DNA from: Bifidobacterium saguini DSM 23967
GTDB taxonomy: Bacteria; Actinomycetota; Actinomycetes; Actinomycetales; Bifidobacteriaceae
DNA length: 64,000 bases
Reading direction: 5' to 3'
NCBI RefSeq assembly: GCF_000741715.1
Contig: NZ_JGZN01000006.1
Span: forward strand, 186,001-250,000
Part shown: positions 19,901 through 28,757 of the stretch, one piece after another
How positions within the stretch are numbered: the stretch's first letter is position 1
Layout: each line of letters begins with the position of its first letter
The notes under the pieces: model-generated
Databases searched by the model: none
The model's input: only the letters and a program-made list of their open reading frames with translations
Told to the model about the DNA's origin: nothing
Program-made: the position numbers and the translations under genes

Positions 19901-20096
19901 GGATGACGGTAGCTATTTCCGCTTGACTTTGCAGAACGTCAACGATCAGAACGTGGATACTTCATGGCAGCAGCGCACTCAGCGCAGCGGATGGCGATAC
20001 GCATGGCTGACCTGTCTTGCGGTCATCATGGTCTTCTACTGCCTGGTGGCGGTACCGCGTAGGAAGCTGTCGGCCGGACTGGAGGAGGAAGCATGA
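16998..20096 (+). CDS. Family 2 glycosyltransferase fused to a large membrane domain
   Basis: 1032 residues. The N-terminal 260 or so residues form a GT-A type glycosyltransferase 2 domain: AVVTVEDDTRFLEATLHSLLTQ, a DD motif in LLHDDSRPS and a later VSFDEFKRLKI...SVDFCRRVCLSGG acceptor region. From about residue 300 there are many hydrophobic segments (about a dozen), with a polytopic core at 410-800, then an extracellular C-terminal domain and a last helix (YAWLTCLAVIMVFYCLVAV). It overlaps the next gene by 4 bases. Such bifunctional proteins occur in actinobacterial envelope loci, probably adding sugars to a lipid-linked glycan. Donor and acceptor are unknown. Confidence 0.85.
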   Translation: MSSTANNDIHNALANAMAARPYTHRQDVDAGIVAVVTVEDDTRFLEATLHSLLTQSVLPGVIVIADATGSTTQSLKTSFEVIPSPSGPVLQMPQAKQVSIQIVRAKGARSFGDAVAKALTKADLNGSTRALWLLHDDSRPSDAYCLEHLLEAWRNAPGASVLGCKQCDWEGTQLHDVGMYAGSHAVHSLVVDGEPDQEQYDGRQDVFAVSLAGALVSFDEFKRLKINSWFTTYSESVDFCRRVCLSGGRVVVVPKAEISHRRARYEGVRNRNGEPLDHEHTKSAAMTVARTQQRYFYTDVHMSTWILVWLWRLVRSFGVTIALLFRKQPYQALVQLCLPWLALTSIPGAIRSRRLVARQSKVGMSSLQVLTADRRQIKQFHDRRDAFQAQRNLVLLSPLERAHLRARLVRRWIAACCMALFCFLAVMLMYWSVFKDVFSGGSLYSNRLLPTGASFKQLAQSATTLWVFGSGTGVPAPPTPWLLVLLLASVVTFGHVSAALALMLFASAPLSALSFWALAGIFTRSNAVRILGGLLWASTGVMFGWYAQADLPMLTVLVFLPAAFAFVFRAVGMYHTEDPLKPRPSVQAAAIASLCFVPVVASEPQLLLALIVAFLAFLMFVKRKRSALLLIPVPAAFAVAPTLVNSIRYAQEGAWRQIFGDIMQPSSAMNGSPAALSLFDAAQRALGWDPMSGHAVDVALAVLFALITLLAIVSLVLPFALRASRLMWVLIVCGGALSLVSSRVAIAVDSDGVIAGSAQPGNLLMILGFLSCTCLVAGGAVKRFNPLHVSASDVESDAQAAGNQRMISVGRVALAVVLSACVAVQCWYGVVRYQDEGLGVSNAGLPMVTTDYLQSGADHRVLAISAETRTAVDYSVMRTSRGDLIDSSPIARARLLDGKHDDVDMKLAEACATLLSNPDEQAIATISELGFGGIYVVANGQASEASSPYEQLSANIAASNGTQSLVATDDGSYFRLTLQNVNDQNVDTSWQQRTQRSGWRYAWLTCLAVIMVFYCLVAVPRRKLSAGLEEEA

Positions 20097-21634
20097 GCAA
20101 GCACATCACATCTGGTTCGAGACGAGTGACCAACATTGTGCTGGGCACTATCACCACCATCATCCTTATTGCGGCATTGGCTGCATTATTTATCCTGCCG
20201 GGGCCGAAATCTTGGGTGGATTCCGTTGCCGCGACCGATGATGCCATTGATCAGACCGTGAGCCCGACGCAATCCGAAATGTATTGCCCTGCGCCAATGC
20301 AGCTGGCCGATACCGGTACCTACGGCGATAGCGCTTTCCAAGCCACGGTGGGTAATCTGAGTACCAAAGCGCGGTATGCGGCGTTCGGCTCCGTGTACAC
20401 GTCCACGGTTTCGGCATTCGTGGATGGTACGAGTTCCGATGATGTAACCCTGCAGGATAGCGATGTCACCGATGATTCCGATGTGAAAACCGGCTCGCAG
20501 GATCTTGACAGTTCACGACTGATGGATACGCGCATGCTGCAGGCAACCGAGGGCACAGGTACCGCAGGCGCTATCGCATCATGGGCTGATGAAGGCGATC
20601 TGAAGGGTGTTTCCGCCGCATCATGCATCGCTACGGCCCTGTCGCAGTCCTTCTTGCTTTCTGGTTCCTCCACCGGCACAACGCAGCAGCTTATTGTGGC
20701 TAACCCTTCCACTAAGCCAACTGCGGTGGATCTGTCGATTTGGGGCACGGCGAGCAGCGGCAAACTGGCCTTGTCTACGCAATCCTCGCTATCCGTGCCG
20801 GCACAAGGCGAATCTTCGATTGATCTTTCAGCTTCGGTATCCGATCAGAATGGCTTGTATGTCGTGGTTTCCAGCAAGGAGACCCCGATTGCCGCCGTGG
20901 TGCGCACGGTTGTGATGGATGGTTTGACCTCCAAGGGATCGGATTTCGCGCTGCCGCTTTCCTCGGCATCGAATGCTGCCGTGGTTCCTTCGGTCAACGA
21001 TTCCGATACCGTCAGCGCTTACCTGTTCTCTCGTACTGATACCAATACTGAACTGTCTTGGATTACCGAACATGGTTTGGTTCATGCCAAGGATGTTGAT
21101 GTGTCCGCCGAACAAGTGGAAGTCGTTGATTTGGGCAAGGCTCCGAAGGAAGCCTTGGGCGTTATGTCCACTTCTGAAGACAAGTTGTCCTTCAGTGTCA
21201 AAGCCACGCGTTCCGGTGAGTCCGATCAGGCTGATTTCGCGCTGATGAATGCGGCATCGCCCACCAAGCTTTCGGCTCTGGTGGTGCCGGATGATGTTAC
21301 GGCTGTTCTCTCCGTGGTGAACACGTCTAACAGCGAGCATACGGTGACAATCAATGCGTATGATGCGGATGGCAAGACGGTAAACAGCAAGGAAATAACC
21401 TTGGGAGCGAACGCTGCCCAGACCATCGCCGCCAAGGATTTCAACGATGGTGATACCGCGGCAACGATTTTCACGATGGAAGATGATTCACAGACGGTGG
21501 GCTGGGGAGCACGGCTTGAGCATGACAATCTTGGCGACGGCAAAATCGCTGGGCTGTCCGCCATCTCAGCAACCTCATTGATGCCCGTCACCTCTCATGT
21601 ATGGGCGCGAAGCAACGAGGCCATCGTTCGCTGA
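20093..21634 (+). CDS. DUF5719 family membrane-anchored protein
   Basis: 513 residues with one N-terminal membrane helix (about 13-35, IVLGTITTIILIAALAALFIL) and a long extracellular part rich in Ser, Thr, Ala and Asp. The extracellular part has repeated beta-rich phrases such as TQQLIVANPSTKPTAVDLSIWG and LSVVNTSNSEHTVTINAYDADGK, which resemble beta-sandwich modules. It matches what I recall of DUF5719, a partner of the neighbouring glycosyltransferase in actinobacteria. The start overlaps the upstream stop (ATGAGC...TGA), so the two are translationally coupled and likely act together. Biochemical role is unknown. Confidence 0.78.
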   Translation: MSKHITSGSRRVTNIVLGTITTIILIAALAALFILPGPKSWVDSVAATDDAIDQTVSPTQSEMYCPAPMQLADTGTYGDSAFQATVGNLSTKARYAAFGSVYTSTVSAFVDGTSSDDVTLQDSDVTDDSDVKTGSQDLDSSRLMDTRMLQATEGTGTAGAIASWADEGDLKGVSAASCIATALSQSFLLSGSSTGTTQQLIVANPSTKPTAVDLSIWGTASSGKLALSTQSSLSVPAQGESSIDLSASVSDQNGLYVVVSSKETPIAAVVRTVVMDGLTSKGSDFALPLSSASNAAVVPSVNDSDTVSAYLFSRTDTNTELSWITEHGLVHAKDVDVSAEQVEVVDLGKAPKEALGVMSTSEDKLSFSVKATRSGESDQADFALMNAASPTKLSALVVPDDVTAVLSVVNTSNSEHTVTINAYDADGKTVNSKEITLGANAAQTIAAKDFNDGDTAATIFTMEDDSQTVGWGARLEHDNLGDGKIAGLSAISATSLMPVTSHVWARSNEAIVR

Positions 21635-21658
21635 TGCGCCTGCTGATTGGGGAATGCC

Positions 21659-22117
21659 TCACATTCCCCAATCAGGATCGATTTCCTCGGGTCTGCGGCC
21701 ATACAATTCAGCCACGCGCGACACCACTTCGTCGCGTATCGCCAGCTGAAGCTCCAGCTTTGTAGGTGCTTCGGTCTGCATCGGCAGACGGTACAGCACC
21801 ACGCGTGCGGGAATGCCGTGCGAGGCGGGGAAACATTGCGACGTCATATTCGGTTCAGATTGCCACGGCACGGGATCGGAGGGTGGCACATCTTCCACGG
21901 CGAACTGCAGCGGCCTGATCAATTCAGGCCAAGCGGTATTCAACCTGCGTATTTGCGCCGCCACCATATCGTCGAACATACCGGTGCGGGTGCGATAGCG
22001 AGGCATGCGAATGCCGAACATGGGGGTGCGCATACCCCTGCCATGACGGTTTCGATAGATTCTGGCGTTCCAAGGTGGCTGAAGCATGATTTCCACCATA
22101 GGCCAAGGCGAAGGCAT
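21659..22117 (-). CDS. Zincin-like metallopeptidase-family protein lacking the zinc motif
   Basis: 152 residues of the PF06262 / Rv3259 type. Typical members have FDDLVADALDEVP near the start and a C-terminal HExxHH helix. Here the helix reads LQLAIRDEVVSRVAELYGRRPEEIDPDWGM, so the two zinc-binding histidines are absent and peptidase activity is unlikely. Conserved family wording remains in MFDDMVAAQIRRLNTAWPELI, VEDVPPSDPVPW and RVVLYRLPMQTEA. As recalled, mycobacterial Rv3259 also departs from HExxH. It converges with DUF5719. The start could also be at MLQPPW, 10 codons later. Confidence 0.75.
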   Translation of the reverse strand: MPSPWPMVEIMLQPPWNARIYRNRHGRGMRTPMFGIRMPRYRTRTGMFDDMVAAQIRRLNTAWPELIRPLQFAVEDVPPSDPVPWQSEPNMTSQCFPASHGIPARVVLYRLPMQTEAPTKLELQLAIRDEVVSRVAELYGRRPEEIDPDWGM

Positions 22118-22173
22118 TATGCGCTAGGATTGGTTCATTGGTTGCAATCTCGTCAGCGAGGAGGACCCGGCGA

Positions 22174-22992
22174 ATGCCAGTGCAGTCGTGGAGTGAACTT
22201 GATTTGGACGAACTATGCGCCAACGCCAGCGTCTTCGGATTCGACCTTGACAATACTTTGGCGAGCTCCAAACAGCCTATGAAACCGGAGATGATCGCGC
22301 GGTTCAGCGAACTGACGGCGCGTATACCAGTGGCGTTGATTTCCGGTGGCAGCATGGCTGTGGTCACCATGCAGGTGCTTGATGTACTTAATGAGCACGC
22401 CGTGAAAAGCAATCTACATGTAATGCCCACGTCCGGCTCCCGATACTACCGTTGGCTCGATAATCAATGGACTTTGATATACGCGCATGATTTGGACCAA
22501 CCTACAGTTGCAGCCATTGAATCCAGTTTGGAGCGGCACGCCCGAGAGCTCGGACTGTGGGAGGAACAGGTCTGGGGGCCGCGCATCGAGAACCGTGGCA
22601 GCCAAATCACCTTCTCGGCATTGGGCCAGTATGCGCCGGTGGAAGTCAAGCAGCATTGGGATCCTGACGACAGCAAAAAGCAGGCGCTATGCGCATTGGT
22701 CAGTCAGGATTTCCCTGATCTGCGAGTCCGCACCGGTGGCTATTCCAGCGTGGATGTGAGCAAACATGGCATTGATAAGGCTTATGCCGTACGTAAACTC
22801 GCCAGTGTGATGTCCATCAACGTTGATCGCATTGTGTTCGTGGGCGATCGCATGAGCCCCGGAGGCAATGATTATCCAGCAGTGATGGCTGGAGCCAGGG
22901 GAGCGGCTGTGCGCAATCCTCAGGACACATTAGGGCTTCTGGACGCGGTATTAGAACGTATACCAGCGGTGTCTGGCTCGCATGTAGTCTGA
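22174..22992 (+). CDS. HAD-IIB phosphatase, phosphomannomutase-like
   Basis: 272 residues from ATG 22174, which follows GAGGAGGA; a TTG 12 codons upstream is less likely. Motif I is FGFDLDNTLASS with nucleophile Asp24 and acid/base Asp26, motif II is ALISGGS, and motif III/IV is KAYAVRKL...VFVGDRMSPGGNDYPAV. The cap is of the C2B type seen in eukaryote-style phosphomannomutase and sugar phosphatases. Annotation pipelines often call these phosphomannomutase; the substrate cannot be fixed here. The comF gene follows 6 bases later, same strand. Confidence 0.85.
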   Translation: MPVQSWSELDLDELCANASVFGFDLDNTLASSKQPMKPEMIARFSELTARIPVALISGGSMAVVTMQVLDVLNEHAVKSNLHVMPTSGSRYYRWLDNQWTLIYAHDLDQPTVAAIESSLERHARELGLWEEQVWGPRIENRGSQITFSALGQYAPVEVKQHWDPDDSKKQALCALVSQDFPDLRVRTGGYSSVDVSKHGIDKAYAVRKLASVMSINVDRIVFVGDRMSPGGNDYPAVMAGARGAAVRNPQDTLGLLDAVLERIPAVSGSHVV

Positions 22993-22998
22993 TGCCTT

Positions 22999-23799
22999 AT
23001 GCCACGAGCACGAGCCTCAAGAGCAACGCTTCATTGTGATGCACCGCGGTCCACTCCGGTGCATACGGCATTGAGCTCAGTTGCGCGTGCCGCTTTCAAC
23101 GTACTGTTGCCGCGCGGATGTGCAGGCTGCGATGCTCCTGATGACATACTATGCGCGGATTGCCTAGGATTATTTGCCCAGTGCAGGTTGCGTGATTTAG
23201 AGGTAGAATCCGCCACCGCGGGAGCCGGCTTGCCTGTATGGTCCGCCGCGATCTATCAGGGAGTGGCTCGTCATGCGATTTTGGAGTGGAAAGATCACGA
23301 TGATGTGGAACTTGATGCCGTATTCTCCCAGATTATGGAGGCGCTGACTCTGCGCTGCGGCATTGTTCAACGTTGTGCTGCTGCCGGATGCACGTCGGTA
23401 TTGGTGGTTCCCGCGCCATCGTCACGCGCGTCCATGCGCAGACGAGGGCGATGGCATACGTTGCCGTTAGCCCAAGCGGTAGTGAATGCTCTTCAATCGC
23501 AATCCATTGCCGCAATGATGACTCAGGCATTGGAAAGCCGTGCATCGGGTGGACGATCCGTGCAGCAGATATCATCGGCGCAGCGAGCACAACGCATAGG
23601 TGGAAATATTCATGTGACTGCACCATCCGCATATCGTGGTGCAGCGGTGGTGCTGGTTGATGACATTGTTACAACGGGATCTACATTGCGCCAATGCGCG
23701 CAAGCATTGAGGCAGTCAGGAGCTCAGGTGCTTGGCGCATTGGCGCTTGCCGATGTAGCTGGTCAGCATTCCAATATGCTTCAGAGTGCTGAAATATGA
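22999..23799 (+). CDS. ComF family phosphoribosyltransferase-like protein
   Basis: 266 residues. An N-terminal double-CxxC zinc ribbon (RGCAGCDAP...LCADCLGLF, about residues 47-65) and a C-terminal PRTase fold with the PRPP loop VVLVDDIVTTGSTL near residue 217 and a VLVVPAPSSRASMRRRG segment identify the ComFC family, which in naturally competent bacteria helps handle incoming DNA. No other competence gene is visible in this window. Its last 19 bases overlap the convergent histidine kinase gene. The start was placed at the first ATG after the HAD gene; no strong ribosome site is seen. Confidence 0.88.
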   Translation: MPRARASRATLHCDAPRSTPVHTALSSVARAAFNVLLPRGCAGCDAPDDILCADCLGLFAQCRLRDLEVESATAGAGLPVWSAAIYQGVARHAILEWKDHDDVELDAVFSQIMEALTLRCGIVQRCAAAGCTSVLVVPAPSSRASMRRRGRWHTLPLAQAVVNALQSQSIAAMMTQALESRASGGRSVQQISSAQRAQRIGGNIHVTAPSAYRGAAVVLVDDIVTTGSTLRQCAQALRQSGAQVLGALALADVAGQHSNMLQSAEI

Positions 23800-24851
23800 T
23801 ATTTGGGCAGTGTGATTTCAAAGTCGGCGCCGCGTTCGTCGTCAACGACTTTAACATTGCCTCCATGAAGCTGGGCGGCCCATCGGGCGATGGACAATCC
23901 CAGGCCAGTACCTCCGGATTCGGTACCGGGGCCGGACTTTCCCTTGACGAAGCGACGGAATATGGCAGAACGGTCCGCTGCGGCGATTTGTGAACCGAAG
24001 TTCACCACGTTGGTCACAATAGTGCCGTTATTCGTGTCTTCGTGAGTCTCGATAAGCACCGTAGTGCCATCAGGGGAGTGCTTGAGCGCATTGGCAATGA
24101 TATTGGTGAACAGCTGCCTGAGTCGGTCCTGATCGCCTTCCATTGTGATATCGCCGGGCACATGCATCTGAATATCATGAGCATGGCCGCCATCAGTAAT
24201 CTCCAATGGCTCTACGGTTTCGTCAAGGAACTCAGCCATATTGAACTGTTCGATATTCAGGCTTGCTGCTCCCGCCTCCATACGGCTCAAATCAAGCAGG
24301 AAGGCGATGAGATCGGAAAGACGCTGAGTCTGGGTAAGGATGCTTTCCAAATTGGCTGGCGTCGGTTCCGTAACACCATCCGCCATGTTCTCCACCATAG
24401 CCTGCAATGCCGAAACAGGCGTGCGAAGCTCATGGCTGACGTTGGCAATCATATCGAGCCGCATTTTATCCGCATGCTCGAGCTCTTCCGCCATCTCGTT
24501 AAAGGAACGGGCCAATTGCCCCACTTCATCATGGCGGGTCGGGTCGATGGTGACGCGCACGGTGTAATCGCCGTCTGCCATCGCCTCGGCCACATCGCGC
24601 ATCTGGCGTAGGGGAGCGGTAATGCCTCGGGAGAACACGTAGGTGATGCCCAGTGCCACAACCAAGGTCAGCGGCATGGCAATCCAGCCGGACCAGCCGA
24701 ATTTAAGCAGGAACCAGCACATAGCAAAAGCAATGGCTGTGGCGCACACAATGAGTGCGCTAAGTTCCAGCTTGAGGGAGGAGAATAAATCAACCGGCTT
24801 GACGCCGATAACGCCAAGCCGGGATTTCGTAGGTTTCTTTGCTGCGGCCAT
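23781..24851 (-). CDS. Membrane sensor histidine kinase
   Basis: Transmembrane kinase of 356 residues. Two helices (about 29-50 and 56-74) with almost no extracellular loop, a HAMP linker (about 74-126), dimerisation domain with phosphoacceptor His140 in NVSHELRTP, N box IIANALKHSPDG, F box IFRRFV and G boxes ESGGTGLGLSIA. The near absence of a sensor loop suggests it reads a membrane or cytosolic signal. Its start overlaps the stop of the response regulator gene, so the pair is coupled. The signal is unknown. Confidence 0.93.
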   Translation of the reverse strand: MAAAKKPTKSRLGVIGVKPVDLFSSLKLELSALIVCATAIAFAMCWFLLKFGWSGWIAMPLTLVVALGITYVFSRGITAPLRQMRDVAEAMADGDYTVRVTIDPTRHDEVGQLARSFNEMAEELEHADKMRLDMIANVSHELRTPVSALQAMVENMADGVTEPTPANLESILTQTQRLSDLIAFLLDLSRMEAGAASLNIEQFNMAEFLDETVEPLEITDGGHAHDIQMHVPGDITMEGDQDRLRQLFTNIIANALKHSPDGTTVLIETHEDTNNGTIVTNVVNFGSQIAAADRSAIFRRFVKGKSGPGTESGGTGLGLSIARWAAQLHGGNVKVVDDERGADFEITLPKYHISAL

Positions 24852-25573
24852 TACTCAGTAGGAGGCTCGAATGCATAGCCGACGCCATGCACGGTGCGAA
24901 TCATATCCGCACCGAGCTTATGGCGCAGCGCCTTGACATGGCTATCCACGGTACGGGTGCCGGAAGCGTCGACCCAGTCCCATACCTCTTCAAGCAGTTT
25001 CTCTCGCGTGAGCACTGATTTCGGCCTGCGTGCCAAAGTGGCCAGCAAATCGAATTCAGTAGGAGTCAGATGCACCTGTTTGCCGTTGAGCGTGACGATA
25101 CGTTGAGCCGGATCGATAACCATAGAGCCGAAATCGAGAATCTTCTCGTTCTCGGAGTTCTTGGCAATGACCTTGGCACGTTCCACACGGCGCAGCAACG
25201 CCTTGCAGCGGGCGATAAGCTCGCGCATGGAGAACGGCTTGGTCATGTAATCGTCTGCGCCTGCGCCCAATCCGATGACCTTATCAGCCTCATCATCTCG
25301 GGCGGTAAGAATTAGCACCGGCACAGGGCGCTCGGCAACGATGCGCTTGGTGGCCTCAAGCCCATCCATCACCGGCAGCATGATATCCATGATGACCAGA
25401 TCAGGCCTGAGCTGAGAAGCCGCCTGCACGGCCGATGCGCCGTCTCCGCATACGCGTGCGCTCCAACCTTCGGCAGTGATGCGCTGGGCGATGGCGGTGG
25501 CGAGCGTAGGTTCGTCCTCCACCACCAACACCGTACGCACCGCAGTGTTCTGACGCGCTGTGGTATTGAGCAT
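24851..25573 (-). CDS. OmpR-family response regulator
   Basis: 240 residues. Receiver domain with acidic pair Asp20/Glu21, phosphoacceptor Asp63 (LVIMDIMLP), Thr90 and Lys112 (MTKPFS). The C-terminal winged helix has LTPTEFDLLATLARRP and TRTVDSHVKALRHKLG. It forms a cognate pair with the downstream kinase. It begins only 32 bases after the glgB stop in the same direction, so it may be cotranscribed with glgB. The close actinobacterial subgroup (MtrA- or RegX3-like) cannot be decided by eye. Confidence 0.94.
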   Translation of the reverse strand: MLNTTARQNTAVRTVLVVEDEPTLATAIAQRITAEGWSARVCGDGASAVQAASQLRPDLVIMDIMLPVMDGLEATKRIVAERPVPVLILTARDDEADKVIGLGAGADDYMTKPFSMRELIARCKALLRRVERAKVIAKNSENEKILDFGSMVIDPAQRIVTLNGKQVHLTPTEFDLLATLARRPKSVLTREKLLEEVWDWVDASGTRTVDSHVKALRHKLGADMIRTVHGVGYAFEPPTE

Positions 25574-25605
25574 AAAAACAGTTACCTTTCAGCCTGTTGA
25601 CTAGT

Positions 25606-27858
25606 TCAGTCTTCTGGCTTCAAGAATACAACTCCAAGAGCCGGAACGGTGATCTTTGCCGAGAACGGACGAGAATGGTATTCGCCTTCCTCAGCTTCAA
25701 CCGTACCGTTGTGGATATCGGAGCCGCCGTACTTAGCGTCGTCGCTGGTGAACACTTCGGTCCACTTACCGCCGGTCGGGAGAGCCACCTGATAGTCGGA
25801 CCAAGCCTCACCGGAGAAGTTGACCACGACGGCCAGAGTCTCACCCTTGGAACCGATGCGCAGGAAACTCAGCGTGTTGTGATCGGCATCGTCGCTGGTG
25901 AGCCACTGGAAGCCGGCCGGATCGAAGTCCTGGCTCCACAGAGCTGGGTTGGCCTTGTAGAAGGCGTTGAGATCGGCCACATACTTCTGAATCTGGCGAT
26001 GCTCCTCCCAATTCAGGCAATCCCAATCGATGGAAGCATCGTGATTCCATTCGCCCCACTGTGCCAGCTCGTTGCCCATGAAGGAGAGCTTCTTGCCCGG
26101 GTGAGCCCACTGGTAGCCGAACAGGGAACGCACGCCAGCCATCTTCTGCCAGCCGTCGCCAGGCATCTTGCCATAGACGGAGCCCTTACCGTAGACCACC
26201 TCATCATGGCTGATGGGCAGCACATAATGCTCGGAGTAGGCGTACACCATAGAGAAGGTAATCTCACCGTGATGCCACTTGCGGTTGATGGGCTCCTCGT
26301 GCAGGTATTCGAGGGTGTCGTGCATCCAGCCCATGTTCCACTTCAGACCGAAGCCGATGCCACCTGCGGAAGTCGGTGCGGTGATGCCCGGCCATGCGGT
26401 GGACTCTTCGGCGATCATCATGATGCCAGGATTGTTCTTGTACGCGGTTGCCGTGGCTTCCTTGAGGAAGTCGATGGCTTCCAGATTCTCGCGACCGCCG
26501 TAGATGTTCGGCCTCCACTGGCCAGGTTCGCGGCTGTAGTCGAGGTACAGCATCGAGCTGACGGCATCCACGCGCAGGGCGTCGATGTGCAGGTCTTCAA
26601 GCCAGAACAGGGCGTTGGCCACGAGGAAGTTGCGCACCTCGCGGCGTCCGAAGTTGAACACGTAAGTGCCCCAGTCCGGGTGCTCGCCGCGCAGCGGATC
26701 GGGATCCTCATACAGCGGAGTGCCGTCGAAGCGGCCGAGTGCAAAGGCGTCCTTCGGGAAGTGGGCGGGCACCCAGTCCATGATTACGCCGATGCCGGCC
26801 TGATGGAGCTGGTCCACAAGGTAGCGGAAATCATCGGGGGAGCCGAGGCGGGAGTCGACCGCGTAGTAGCCGGTGACCTGATAGCCCCAGGAGCCGGAGA
26901 ACGGGTGCTGGGCGAGCGGCATGAACTCGACGTGGGTGTAGCCCTCTTCCTTGACGTAGTCCACGAGTTGCTTGGCCAGATCACGGTAGGTCAGACCCTG
27001 CTTCCAGCTACCTGCATGCACCTCATAGATTGCCACAGGGCCATTGGCCGGATTGGTGGCGCGGCGATGGGCCATCCATGCATCGTCCTGCCACTCGTAA
27101 TGGGAGTCGGTCACGATGGAGGCGGTGTTCGGCGGTACTTCGTGCTGACGTTCCATCGGGTCAGCCTTCATTTCCCACTGATAGTTGGCATTCAGAATAT
27201 GGAACTTATAGTGTTCGCCGGCTTCGACGCCCGGAATGAAGATCTCCCATACACCGGAGGAGCCAAGCTCACGCATAGCGTGACGACGGCCATCCCAACC
27301 GTTGAAATCGCCGACAACACGCACGGCATGAGCATTCGGTGCCCAGACCGAGAACGCGGTGCCGACCAGCTGCTCGCCTTCGGTGCCATTGGCGCTGCCC
27401 ATCGGGTCGTCGTAACGCAGCACATGGGCACCAAGGGCTTCCCACAGCTTCTCGTGACGGCCTTCACCGAACAGGTAGGTATCCATTTCGCCAAGGGTGG
27501 GCAGGTAACGGTATGGGTCATCCTCAACAATGACTTCGCCGCTTTCCCACTCGGTGCGCACGCGGTAATCCGGAACGGCAGGGTTCTTGGCGTCGCCCGC
27601 TGCCGGCACGGTGGTCACGAACACACCATTGTGCTCATGGCGCATCGGGTATTCGCCATCCTGAGTGATGACGGTAACGGCTTTAGCGAGTGGACGCAGG
27701 ACACGAATAGTCACGGTGTCGGCATGCTTGCCGATGCCAAGATGGCCGCCGAGAACCTCGTGGGGGTTGTAGAATTCGGCGTTGCTCACAGCGTCGAGAT
27801 CGCCCTGAGCAACAGGCACGGTGATGGTATCTTCTTTGATCTGCTTTTCAGTATCCAT
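25606..27858 (-). CDS. glgB: 1,4-alpha-glucan branching enzyme
   Basis: Transfers alpha-1,4 segments to make alpha-1,6 branches in glycogen. 750 residues, a normal GH13_9 length. An N-terminal GlgB-type extra domain ([19 protein letters not shown]), a CBM48 (about 130-220), the catalytic barrel with [41 protein letters not shown] (nucleophile Asp), [11 protein letters not shown] (acid/base Glu) and [14 protein letters not shown], and a C-terminal beta domain. ATG at 27858 has no strong ribosome site. A variant LacI-type palindrome lies 92 bp upstream. A 770-codon open frame on the opposite strand is a coding shadow. Confidence 0.97.
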   Translation of the reverse strand: MDTEKQIKEDTITVPVAQGDLDAVSNAEFYNPHEVLGGHLGIGKHADTVTIRVLRPLAKAVTVITQDGEYPMRHEHNGVFVTTVPAAGDAKNPAVPDYRVRTEWESGEVIVEDDPYRYLPTLGEMDTYLFGEGRHEKLWEALGAHVLRYDDPMGSANGTEGEQLVGTAFSVWAPNAHAVRVVGDFNGWDGRRHAMRELGSSGVWEIFIPGVEAGEHYKFHILNANYQWEMKADPMERQHEVPPNTASIVTDSHYEWQDDAWMAHRRATNPANGPVAIYEVHAGSWKQGLTYRDLAKQLVDYVKEEGYTHVEFMPLAQHPFSGSWGYQVTGYYAVDSRLGSPDDFRYLVDQLHQAGIGVIMDWVPAHFPKDAFALGRFDGTPLYEDPDPLRGEHPDWGTYVFNFGRREVRNFLVANALFWLEDLHIDALRVDAVSSMLYLDYSREPGQWRPNIYGGRENLEAIDFLKEATATAYKNNPGIMMIAEESTAWPGITAPTSAGGIGFGLKWNMGWMHDTLEYLHEEPINRKWHHGEITFSMVYAYSEHYVLPISHDEVVYGKGSVYGKMPGDGWQKMAGVRSLFGYQWAHPGKKLSFMGNELAQWGEWNHDASIDWDCLNWEEHRQIQKYVADLNAFYKANPALWSQDFDPAGFQWLTSDDADHNTLSFLRIGSKGETLAVVVNFSGEAWSDYQVALPTGGKWTEVFTSDDAKYGGSDIHNGTVEAEEGEYHSRPFSAKITVPALGVVFLKPED

Positions 27859-27949
27859 GCCCCAAAGTCTACGTGTGTAGAAGTTGAAAACGCCGTATTA
27901 ACGCGGTAAATATATCGAATTTCTGTCAAATTTGTCCTGCCTTAGGTAA

Positions 27950-27963
27950 TGTGAGCGTTCTCA
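27950..27963. promoter_or_regulatory. Variant LacI-family operator between glgB and carD
   Basis: TGTGAGCGTTCTCA differs at two positions from the perfect palindrome found at eno and pyk. On the minus strand (toward glgB) a consensus -35 TTGACA follows 20 bp later, though I find no good -10 at 16-18 bp. It could act on glgB, carD or both. Confidence 0.5.
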
Positions 27964-28036
27964 TTGGGGCCGGTCCATGCCAAGTGGCACAATTATTCGA
28001 GTTTTTGTGTGTGAGCCGTCAGTTCTCGGAGGATTC

Positions 28037-28630
28037 ATGTCTTATCAAGTCGGCGATATGGTCGTCTATCCACGTCATGGTGCAGCAAAGGTGGAGGCCA
28101 TCACCGAACGGACGGTCAAAGGTGTGACGCGCGAATATCTTCAGCTGTCCGTGCTGTCTTCAGATGGTCTGGTCATTAACGTGCCGGTCGATAACGCCAA
28201 GAAGGTTGGTGTGCGAGACATCGTTTCCGGTTCCGAAGTGGCCAAGGTGTTCGAGATTCTTCGTACGCCGATCATCGAAAAAGAGATGAACTGGTCTCGT
28301 CGTTACAAGCTGAACGTGGAAAAGATTGCCACCGGCGATGTGAACAAGATCGCCGAAGTGGTTCGAGACCTCGCTCAGCGTGATGTGGATGAGCATGGTC
28401 TTTCTGCCGGTGAAAAGCGCATGCTGACCAAGGCCCGCGCGATTCTCACATCCGAGATTGCTCTGTCTGAGAAGATTGACGAGCCGGAAGCACAGCGTCT
28501 GCTTGACGTGAACCTTGGCTACGAACCCGCTCAGCCGGGTGATGAGAAGCATCACACCGAGGAGCCGGAAGAGGCTGCGGCGGATACGCTTGCTCGCGTG
28601 GCTGCCGAAAAGAAGTCCAAGAAGAAGTGA
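28037..28630 (+). CDS. carD: CarD family RNA polymerase-binding regulator
   Basis: Stabilises the open promoter complex, especially at rRNA promoters. 197 residues from ATG 28037, with GGAGG 4 bases upstream. The N-terminal Tudor-like RNA polymerase beta-binding domain (MSYQVGDMVVYPRHGAAKVEAI) and the C-terminal helical DNA-binding domain with the wedge Trp in KEMNWSRRYKLN are intact. The C-terminal 40 residues are an extra Glu/Ala/Lys-rich tail. In mycobacteria carD is followed by ispD and ispF; here ispF follows directly and ispD is absent. Confidence 0.95.
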   Translation: MSYQVGDMVVYPRHGAAKVEAITERTVKGVTREYLQLSVLSSDGLVINVPVDNAKKVGVRDIVSGSEVAKVFEILRTPIIEKEMNWSRRYKLNVEKIATGDVNKIAEVVRDLAQRDVDEHGLSAGEKRMLTKARAILTSEIALSEKIDEPEAQRLLDVNLGYEPAQPGDEKHHTEEPEEAAADTLARVAAEKKSKKK

Positions 28631-28634
28631 GCAT

Positions 28635-28670
28635 AATCCCGGCCATCTGGAATGATGAGCCGGGATTTTT
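28635..28670 (+). terminator. Rho-independent terminator after carD
   Basis: AATCCCGGC and GCCGGGATT pair around a 15-base loop, followed by TTTT. Confidence 0.8.
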
Positions 28671-28757
28671 GTATCTGTCTTTACCGCACGCATGGCGTTC
28701 AGACTCGTGAGCTCAACCTCATGCGTATGTTGGATAGCACAGGATATTGGAGGATTC

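Noticed and set aside
25597..27909. 770-codon open frame on the plus strand opposite glgB
   Set aside because: It mirrors glgB codon by codon, has no ribosome site and no recognisable domain; long antisense frames are usual in codon-biased GC-rich genes.
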